Origin: Isoetes taiwanensis
Lineage: Eukaryota; Streptophyta; Lycopodiopsida; Isoetales; Isoetaceae
Assembly: GCA_021234155.1 (NCBI GenBank)
Contig: JAJEKV010000059.1
Location: 9,089,414-9,153,413 of the forward strand
DNA length: 64,000 bases
Reading direction: 5' to 3'
In this document: piece after piece, positions 55,540 to 64,000 of the stretch
Position numbering within the stretch: the stretch's first letter is position 1
Layout: each line of letters opens with the position of its first letter
The notes under the pieces: generated by a model
What the model saw: the letters and a program-made list of their open reading frames with translations, nothing else
What the model was told of the DNA's origin: nothing
Databases searched by the model: none
Program-made: the position numbers and the translations under genes

Positions 55540-58330
55540 CCTTTCATGCTTCTACCCGACAAGAGTATATCTAAGGCGTACCCCAACTCAAGCGCCAAGT
55601 CGCGATATATATTGATCCATCATCCCGGCAACCCAGCCATCGTGAGGAGAGCCATGATGCTTTACTTGCCGAGAGACCCAAGATGCATAGAGGGACAAAG
55701 GTCGAAACGAAGTCGAGAAGTGCTAGCAACCGAATTTCTTTCCACGAGCTCCCTAGAGGCAAATGAGGATCAAAACCGACGAAAGCACAATCAAAGCACC
55801 GAAGGTACCTCAAGACAAGAAGACGGATAGCACCGCGGGAACATGATAACGCCCAAGCCATGTGATCGAGGGGATCAAACAAGGAAGATTGGAAGCCCGA
55901 TGGAGAAGCAACTAGGGTGAGGTGAGGTGAAGCCGATGACTTGCACGCTTTTACTTGCATGCAACTTTTTGGTGAACCCAAGGATGGACGATTCAAAGAA
56001 CAACCGCAGAAGAGAACAACTTCGAGGAGTATAGCCAAAGGAAGCGCCAAGACAACCTCAAGAGACGCCCAAATAGCTTCAAGCATCATGAAGGAGGAAC
56101 AATTACCACCGGTGAACACGATCGTGAAGCGTGACCGAAATGTCAAGCATCAACAACAAGCACACCTTTAGTTAGAATGTGATGTAAAGCTACAGTGCCA
56201 TAGCCGAACAAACATCTGGATGGCCCAAGTATATCAACAAGTTACCCTGAGTATGAGCCGACGCACAAATAGGGAGGACCAATGAACACCAATGACATCG
56301 CCAGGGAGTAGGTGTGCAACCAAGGGGAGGCAATAAGGGGACCTAATAGCTCTAGTAGTAATTGTAATTATGTAAGCTATATGTGTTGCATGTATAGTTC
56401 CCTTTGTTATTCCTTCCCCTCCCATAGCGCAAACCCATCAAAGGAAGAGATGTCGCAATTTGGTGGGTGAAGCAATCAACATCCTCAACACTCTTCCGCA
56501 ACACGATAACGATTAAGAGGACTCGACGATGAGACATCGATGGAGTCAAAGAAACAATATCTGGATACGAGTCGCTAGTCGCCAAGACAAAGAGTTCAAG
56601 ATGAAAGACTTTTTTCAACGCGCCACCTTCAGCTTTTGAAAAGCGGCATGGAAGATTTCCAAGTGATCAACTACATCAGCAAGCCACCAAAGAAATGAGA
56701 GGCTTCTAACGAACAAAATCAACCTCCACATCAAAGAGGATCCACCGCCAAGGAGATCAAAGTATCGAAGCGATTTCAAGAACGCTACCTTGCTAATTCA
56801 AGCAGTAACGAGTGGATGAGCTTCTAGCAAGCTCAAGCATTTAAGGCCATGGGACCTAGTAGGTTAATGTATGGACTTAACATCCATATTGGGATTAGAA
56901 GGCATTTCTAGATATTCTCGCTGAAAGGATTGCCCCAAGATTGGGCTAAGCCAAGGATTGGGAAGGAAATGCATAGGAATGACTAAAATTATACACCCAT
57001 TGTTAACGTGACATCCAACATATTGAAACCACTTGGTGAGATTGATCACCCTCGCCAAGAGGGATTCATTGTCGATAATTGTTGACCATGTATAAATCTA
57101 GTAATTCTCCAAAGAATAACCCAACCGAAAAGAAAAGAAGTAATCTAACAAGTCCGCCAACTTGTTACGATGGCATCAATTGATTGGTAGGAATATTCCA
57201 AGAGTTTAAATAACCAAGAAAGGGGAATCTCTAGAATATAAAAGAATAATACATGTAAGGTACATCTAAAATAAGAATTATAGTAATCAAATAGTCTTTG
57301 AGTAAAAAGGAATTGTCATGATGACAAAACCTCAGGTTAGAATCGCTCTAACTAAGTAGGTAACCCATAACTATATTGAAATAAATGATAACATAATATG
57401 TGCAAACATCTTAGATGGTTATATATATGTTAACTAAGGCTAGTAAATTAATGCACTAAGTAAGAAGTTTATAACCTCCTCAAGGGGAGACAGATATGAC
57501 GCTGTGTACAACGCCATTGAAGGGGTGCGGGTGACCATTTTCTTTTCAAGAAAGTGGGAGGGCTCAATCTTATGATTGAACGCATTTTGCATCGAATTGA
57601 CCCACGACCAGAATAGATTTCACCGCAATGGCCAAGCTTAATAGAGCAAGCTAGATAGATACCTTTAGTGCTCGTGAAGCCTTCAACGCTCGAGATCGAC
57701 GTGCTAACTACACCAATGAAGTGGAGCAAAAGTATGGGAGCAATGCAAATCCACCAAGTCATCTCCAAATTACTCGACGCTCCAATGGGTGGATGCCTCT
57801 AGCCTCGTAAGGTGTGATGCATTATGTTTGAATGTGTCTTATAGATAAGTTAAATATAGATCCTAATAACCGCGATAGAATTTGTTGTATGTATATGTAT
57901 CATAGGGAAATAAGTTAAATAACAACCAGAATGTGAGGTAGCATGTTAATTAATCATTCTCGCGAAGGATGCAATTCCTTCCAAGGATAGCTATATGACT
58001 TCGGTCCTTATAAATATAAATAGAAAATAGAATTCGATATACTTAAGTGCATCTTTGGGATATATACTTCCAAGGGTAATGTAGGACCCAAGGAAGAGAA
58101 TAAGAAGCACATCAAATTTTGTGTATGATAATTAAAAACCTTGTCTATGTAATAATAGGTCTAAAATCGGTTATTGTTTAAAATAATCGCATCTAAAAGT
58201 CGCGTAAATGCTGCAAAGATTAGAGTAAATATAATTGTACTATCTAAGTAATATATCCGATACTATGATAATGTTAATTCATAAATATTACCTTAGGGTA
58301 ATTATGTTAATCACATGCATTAAAGGAGCC
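55540..58330. other. Decayed A/G-rich repeat DNA
   Basis: About 55560-56840 has the same A/G-rich, indel-broken coding texture as 42600-43870. The long minus-strand open frame at 55571-56146 (191 codons) is hydrophobic, codon-random and antisense to it. 56840-58330 is AT-rich with no supported gene. Confidence 0.35.
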
Positions 58331-58745
58331 AAAGAAAAATCGCTCGCATGTCGCTTTGTGTGTAGATTAAATGCTTGTATAGTTAAGATAAATCCACGAT
58401 GCAACCTATGCTGTGTATGGGCTGCATGCGCTTGTTACCGATGATGAGACCGCCATGGTGATCTCTAGACGGATGTAATGTCAAATGTAGGCATGACCGC
58501 TAAGCCTCGCTGATGAGTGGAAGGTAGATTAGAAAGTCTACTGCTCATCTAAAGTAGACGCACCTCGAGAAAGGAGGTCATTCAGAATGCATTGATAGGA
58601 AAAGCACCTCTAGCCCCATATATGCTTTGATAGGAGGAATCAGTCCTTCACGCCCATATACACTTAGGACCCATCCTCCACGTACCGGGCAACTAGGTGG
58701 GCATGAGCCATATATGCATTATACTGCCTCCACCTACCAATGGAA
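58331..58745 (+). repeat. Inverted copy of the el3 chromodomain-end and 3' region
   Basis: It matches the reverse complement of about 15600-16040: AATCG.CTCG.GCATGTCG, GTAGATTAA, GCAACCTATGCT, GTTACCGATGATG, TGGAAGGTAGATTAGAAAGT, CACCTCTAGCCCCATATATG. It is in the orientation of el5, so it may be the 3' part of el5 or of a related plus-strand element. Confidence 0.85.
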
Positions 58746-58760
58746 GAAGAAGCCACACAT

Positions 58761-59711
58761 GCAACTCTTGAGAGTCGTGGTGACACCATTGACCCAGAAG
58801 TGTCTACCCCATACCCGCCCGCATCTAAGTGATCGACTATAGGCCTAGCCCGCCATGGGTCCCCCCGAAGTAGCGGCTCACAGTGACCTCCTTCCGCCAC
58901 TAACCTCATTGTATGGTGCTAAGTCACTCCATAGCCCCTCAGAGTTTCGGTGGGTTCCTATGCACCTACCGCGATATAATAGGAATTAAGGGGTCTAAAC
59001 TAAGTTATCATCTAGATACGGCCACTAGGTCTTTACCCCTCCCATCCCAATATACAAGAGGTGAAAACATAAGATCAACCATCATTGTACATCATCATAA
59101 TCATGATAAATAATAAAGATAACATCTAATCTACACATATGAATCTACCATACTTGTTATAGGATTCCTTTGAATAAAACCAAACCTAGAGTGGGGTTCT
59201 AGAAAAGTTCTACTAGCAAGATAAGATATCAGTCATCTGAATCTAGGTTCCGTGATGATCTACCTATGAAGCTAGTCTAAATACCCTGTCCCATGACTTG
59301 GACGAACGAAAAAGTTTCTTCCTCCTTCGATGAACGACCGCCGGGGTCGCCGATCTAAGCTAATACCAATGAATGAACTGTTGGGAAACAGAAGTTCCGA
59401 GCTTAAGAACATGTCTCACAAGTGTGTGGAGCTCTAAAAGTGGCCTAGGGTTAGGGTTAGGGTACTTATACGGGTTAATAATGTCAACGCTTACGTGAGG
59501 CTCCAATGGACGCTTCCATGTGGCTGGCCCAATAGGGTAAGGCCATGGAAATGGCCTTAAATTCCAAGGTTGGCTAAGTTATGAATAACTTAGCCATGCT
59601 CCCCTTTTCCACCTACTATAGTGTACAAGGCCATAATGGTAGCTTGCACTCAAGGGACGTGGCCCAAAAATATATGTGTTAATGGATATTTCAAAAGGGG
59701 AACGCCACGCA
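58761..59711 (-). repeat. Partial LTR of the el6 type
   Basis: It matches 36975-37972 almost throughout (CAACTCTTGAGAGTCG, GACCCAGAAGTGTCT, AAGATCAACCATCATNGTACA, CCACCTACTATAGTGTACAAGG) and ends GGGGAACGCCACGCA. The left third of the LTR is missing and is replaced by the oppositely oriented 58331-58745 segment. Confidence 0.87.
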
Positions 59712-61340
59712 TAATGTGGGATTAAAAGAATCATCTGGTTCTTTTGGAAGTTCCGCATCTTTCTTCACCGGCCATCGCCTTTTCCTCCAATGATGGAAAG
59801 TTTTTCTTCCTTTATTTCATTCTCTTTTTCCCCCGATTTTGAAACCCGTAAATTCTATTGCACAGACCATAAAATGGAGGAGCAATCAAGAATTAGAATT
59901 GGGATTGAGAATTGATAGTGTACTTCCTCAAGAATGACAACAGAGTTTTGGAAATAATGACAATCCAAGAAAGAAAAATTTTCTCCAAAAATTTCACCAT
60001 TCAGAGATCCGCTAAACATGAAAATTGCTCTCACAATTTGTGGTTAAGACAACCAAGTCATCGATCCCCATAACTTATGTTTAGAACCCTACCAATCATA
60101 ATTGTTCTTCCTTTCACATTCTCTCCTTCCCTCCCTCCCCTCCCTCCCTCCCTCCCTCCCTCTCTCTCTCATACTTTCTCGCCATCTTTTCATATTTTAT
60201 ATTAGTTTTTGGCCCAAACAACTTGATCATGCACATAGGTTGATCATTCAAGTTGTTGATAGGTGACGGGATACATTCCCCTACTTTTACCCCTCTCTTT
60301 CTCTAGTTATCATTTTGATATACAACTTATAAAACTCCAAATTAGAATGTTAAAAGTTGGTACAAGATAGCATTCATACATACAATTTGCTCAGAAACTA
60401 TATAGCAATGAAGCTTTCCGCCCAATTGAAACAATATCCATCAATGTGAAGAAAGCAAATAATAGTGGAATGACATTACAGCCTTGCTACAGAAAAAAAA
60501 CTAAGCAAGCTGGAATCTAACAACATACATGTATTGACAGCTAAATGAGGGTTGTGTATGGACATGTTAAATGAAGTTTGTATATGAACTTGATCATGCA
60601 CATAGAAGTTTGATCATCCCTCGACATTGATAAGATGTCGAGACACACTTCCTATCTTTTATCTCCTCCTCCCTCCCTCCCTCACTTATAGTTACTCATT
60701 TCAATATACCACTTATAAAACTTATATTAGGATGTCGAAAAATTGGTACAAGATAACATTCATATACAATTTGCTCAGAAACTATTGAGGCAATGAAGCT
60801 TTCCGTCAGCTGTGAAAAACAATATCCATCACGAAGAAAAGCAGATAATAGTGGAATATATGACATGGGGCCTTGCTACATAACCGAAAACGAAGCAAGC
60901 TGGAATCTAACAACATACATGTGTTGGTAGTTAAATGAAGGTATGGATACCTTAAGTTGGAAAAAAGCAGAATAGACAGGAATGGAATAGGAGGATGGAA
61001 GAACATTAACATGACTTTGACTGAGAGCGTGAGGGGATTGAAGGATTAAAGAAAAGTCTGAAAGCGACAAGACAACAGGCGATGGGCGGAAGTCCAATTG
61101 GGGGTGCTAGTGGACATGTTGGATAGGGCGACAGACATCTGAGTGCAAGTGGGGACTATGGATTGGGGTGCATGGGCAACGTTATCGACCATTGACCACT
61201 GAGAAATGTTATCATCGACCATTGAAAATTGAGGATGTAGTTGTCAAGGAGTTCTAGTTCAACAATACACGCACAACAACAACTCACTAGACACTAAAGA
61301 AATTAAAAAAATGAAAAGAAAGAACCAAAACAAATAATTC
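59712..61340. other. Spacer with tandem duplication and pyrimidine microsatellite
   Basis: A CCCT-type microsatellite lies at about 60120-60172. A diverged tandem duplication of about 370 bp occupies about 60212-60560 and 60586-60955 (AACTTGATCATGCACATAG..., TACAATTTGCTCAGAAACTAT..., CAATGAAGCTTTCCG). No gene is seen. Confidence 0.6.
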
Positions 61341-62809
61341 AGAATGTGTTAACTAGTGGAGGGGCTCCAGTTTTTGCGGCACGCAAAGATCTGCTTTTCC
61401 GGTATCCAGCTTGCCACCGGCGGCGCCCGTTTCCCATGTCTGCGCTCCATGCCTATCTACGGTTCAAAACCTTCCACGTGGCCAACTCCTTGCTCTAACC
61501 ATCCACCCTTTCCAGATCGCGTGTTGCTTGCGCATATCCCACTGCCGAGATTTTCTCATCCAGGCAATTGAACCAATCCACTTTACACGTTCAACGGCGC
61601 CCAGTGAGCGTGAAGACATTCTACCCTCTGCAACATGCTGCGTTAGCACCTGAGCAGGATTGCACGGTGGTAATTGGATCGCGTAAGTGGATGTGGGTTG
61701 TCGGGCTGCTGATCCTCAAAGGCAAGCGTTTAGCATGCTGTTCGATCCCCACAAGCCGTGGAGAGGTAGACGCCGTGCAGTGCACCATAGCTTGTGATTG
61801 TCAAGCTCACTCTCATGAGGAAGATGAATGAAAGATCTATATCATCTCTGAGTGCCATATTACAAATCATCTTTTCAGACAAAAACCTGCATTTGATACC
61901 ATTGCGAGAAATCCTTAATACAAAGGAATATCAGGTTTTATTAGCCAGTGGTTGTGGAACATACTTTGTCTAATGGATACTGAGCTGCCCAGATCAAGTG
62001 ATAGGCCATTTATTCCTGGCGAATGGGCCTCAGACTTGGCTGTAAATGGTGTGTCCTATGAGTTTGAGAGTGATTTATGTTTCGAGAAGAGATCGGGCAC
62101 GTAATGCACTCAGCAGAGAGACGGGATGGCGCTGCCAGTTTTGAGTTGATGATGAACCAAGCGCCGCCCCACCAGCGATTTTCGCCGCGAAAAAAGGACC
62201 TCTAACAGAACCACAGAAGAATTGGGCTTTGGGGAGTAAGTGCGTTGCTCTGGAAGTATTTAAAAGAATCTACCAGTTGATGTGTGTTTCGGAAGCCCTT
62301 TCCATTCCAGTTTAACAGTGGATTGTATAGCCTACATGACCTGGTATAACATCGGCAATAATTACAGCTACTGATAATCGGTATTTCAGAACTTCAACCT
62401 GCCGCCAAGCTCCTGCTATCATTTAGAAAGGGCATCTAGATAGATTCACAGCATTGACCATTTTTGCATCAAAGAGATCTTGTTATTCCAACACAAACAT
62501 GACAGTTTCAGATGAATCAAACTCGTCCATGATATGTTTCTTCACACAAATGAGTTCATAAAATTGAACAAATCTTCAAGTGAAATGCCAAGCTTGTTGA
62601 ATTATGTCATAAAATGAGCATTTTGTAAATGATTCACAGTAGGTTAACAGCATCTGTAACTTAAACTTGATAGATTTTCTTTCCTTCATATATGGGCTAT
62701 TGGGTAGGATCTCTGAAATCTCTTTGTATTTTGTAATTTTCTGGGTTTTTCATTGGCTCGTTGTTTTCCTGAATCCTCTTTTTATACTCTTGATCTGCTT
62801 TTCCTGCAG
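61341..62809 (+). other. GC-richer patch and spacer upstream of the kinase-like exon
   Basis: 61350-61830 is GC-richer than its surroundings and open in several plus frames (longest 87 codons, 61568-61831), with no recognised product. It could be an untranslated first exon of the downstream gene. 61840-62800 shows nothing. A good acceptor (TTTTCCTGCAG) ends at 62809. Confidence 0.35.
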
Positions 62810-62936
62810 CATAGGAAAATTATTGTTGAAGGCTACCATATTTTAAGTGTGTATTCAGCTTTCAAATGTGCTAAGGCCTTTAAATTGTTCACATTCAAGA
62901 TACAGCTAGATTTTAGGTAATGATACAATTCCAGCG

Positions 62937-63365
62937 ATGGAAGCACATCTCCACTGTCAGCAGATGAAGTGCAGACAATTTTCAGCACTTCTCTCAACAT
63001 ACATAGTTTTCTTGGAAAAATGTGTCAGGTTCCATCACACAGAAGAGTTTAAGACATCCTATGGATGCAAAGAGAAGTTCTCAGAACAAGGTTGTTTCTT
63101 CAAATGCCAGATTCTCCCACCAGCCTCCTTCCAGAAGGCAAGCAATAAATGGTGGGTGCCTCACAAGGCAATTTACCAAGCCTTCATCAACTGCAAACAA
63201 AGGGTTATAATGAACTTTTGCACCCCTGGTATTCGTGGTTTCACCCTTTGGGTCCTAATTGCGTTTTGTGGCTCCACCTGCTTTTATTCTTCATTAAATG
63301 CTGATATAGTGGAACGCCGAAAGAACATATCTCGCAAATATAGTGAGGAACGCGGCTTGGATGTT
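62937..63365 (+). CDS. Possible N-terminal exon of a CHASE-type (cytokinin receptor) histidine kinase
   Basis: The open frame starts ATG at 62937. Around residues 95-115 is a single membrane segment (GFTLWVLIAFCGSTCFYSSL), followed by NADIVERRKNISRKYSEERG. Plant cytokinin receptors (AHK2/3/4 type) have just this arrangement before the CHASE domain: a membrane helix, then an (E/Q)RRKE...C(D/E)(E/Q)RARML stretch. A donor GTAAGA after 63365 (GATGTT|GTAAGA) would end the exon in phase 0 before the CHASE core, which is not found before the window end. Such receptors bind cytokinin in the ER/plasma membrane and signal by phosphorelay. This is an assignment from a short motif only. The frame also continues to a stop at 63392 if unspliced. 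Confidence 0.35.
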
Positions 63366-64000
63366 GTAAGATCAGTTCCTGGCGCAGCATGAACCATGTC
63401 CTGGCTCACTGCCGCCAGGCACGATTTCATCTTGGTGAGGCAACCACGTTCTGGACCAGGTTAATATTATTTAGGCTTAGGTTTTAGTAAACGCTAGTCT
63501 CTGTCTGCTTATTCCTTTCGTATGAGCCTGGATAAAATGTTTAATTGTTGATGCTGCATACATTTGCTGCATATACGGTAAGAACAGCTTTCGAGAGGCC
63601 AATACTGATGAGCCGTGTATTTATGCTCACAGTTCTTCATTCGAGCGATTTATTTCTGAGTGAAAGAACATGGTCTGATTATTAAAAACATGTTAACCAA
63701 AGAAAGGCAACTCACAAGATGAATATGCCCTACTAAAATGGTCTCCATGATACATTGTCACATTTGGATTCCATAGACATGATGTCTGAGAGGTGGTCTT
63801 CTAAATATATTTGACCCTGCTTCATTGCCCCTGCAAGGATATACATGCGATATTCTTGTATATAAAGTAAATCCCTATTAATCTGACCCAGTTCATATGC
63901 AGGAATATTACAGAGAAAAACATTATAAGGGCTAGGATCAAGGAAAAATAGTGTTTTGACATCTCCTTTCAATCTTCTTCAGTCTCACCACTTGGGGTAG
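63366..64000. other. Possible intron; unassigned minus-strand frame
   Basis: Nothing firm. A minus-strand frame at 63733-63972 (79 codons; EYRMYILAGAMKQGQIYLED) has an acceptor-like ATATCCTTGCAG inside it (about 63827-63838), so a minus-strand exon is conceivable, but I do not recognise the product. Confidence 0.3.

Noticed and set aside
55571-56146. 191-codon minus-strand ORF
   Set aside because: Hydrophobic, random composition, antisense to a decayed A/G-rich stretch; no domain recognised.
29203-59716. One el6 element bounded by the LTRs at 29208 and 59711
   Set aside because: Flanks (GACAA and TAATG) do not match, the right LTR is truncated and joined to an inverted segment, so the pair cannot be shown to be one insertion.

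Overview
The window looks like nuclear DNA of a land plant with a large, retrotransposon-rich genome. The reasons are GT-AG introns in a conserved plant F-box gene, Ty3/gypsy elements of the chromovirus and Tat/Athila-like types, AT-rich spacers and many decayed repeats. A fern or another seedless plant is my guess, but nothing here proves the lineage. All assignments come from reading the sequence, with no database search.

Layout. (1) 1-7.1 kb is gene space. A spliced F-box gene (relative of Arabidopsis At5g67140) lies on the minus strand at 3665-~4997. (2) 7.1-28.1 kb is a three-level nest, all on the minus strand. An old chromovirus (el1, pol in two halves: 7662-10156 and 27550-28127) was split by a Tat/Athila-like element (el2, 10162-27549, perfect 5-bp target duplication AGTCG). 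The integrase gene of el2 was in turn split by a chromodomain-bearing LTR element with 1672-bp LTRs (el3, 13460-21817). The RT part of el2 is inverted in place. (3) 28.1-38.7 kb holds a third 1.66-kb LTR of the el3 family (el6), itself split by a decayed Tat/Athila-like element without integrase (el4, 29527-36632). (4) 38.7-~42.3 kb is a plus-strand relative of el3 (el5). (5) ~42.3-61.3 kb is mostly decayed repeat DNA, with a MITE-like element, minisatellites, an array of GAATATTC palindromes and a rearranged LTR. (6) 61.3-64 kb returns to gene space, with a possible first exon of a cytokinin-receptor-like histidine kinase at the end.

Main discovery candidate. el3 and el5 each carry a gene for a histone-H3-like protein between the primer binding site and a gag-like ORF. 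The el5 copy has an intact histone fold (40842-41279) with several CENH3-like residues. The el3 copy (18276-19500, broken by frameshifts) adds a long N-terminal region that begins MARLKQTA, close to the H3 tail ARTKQTA. In both elements the H3 gene is bracketed by 66-72-bp palindromes, two or three before it and two after it. Their arms are conserved, and their inner stems differ between elements in a compensated way. el3 also keeps an integrase chromodomain. One retroelement family would therefore carry both a histone H3 variant and a chromatin-reading integrase. I know of no described retrotransposon of this kind, but novelty needs a search.

How the parts relate. The insertion order is chromovirus, then el2, then el3, so el3 is the youngest of that nest. 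el2 and el4 share an extra, unrecognised protein downstream of pol. The two LTRs of el3 differ mostly by short indels in C/G-rich stretches, so some of its frameshifts could be assembly errors rather than true decay.
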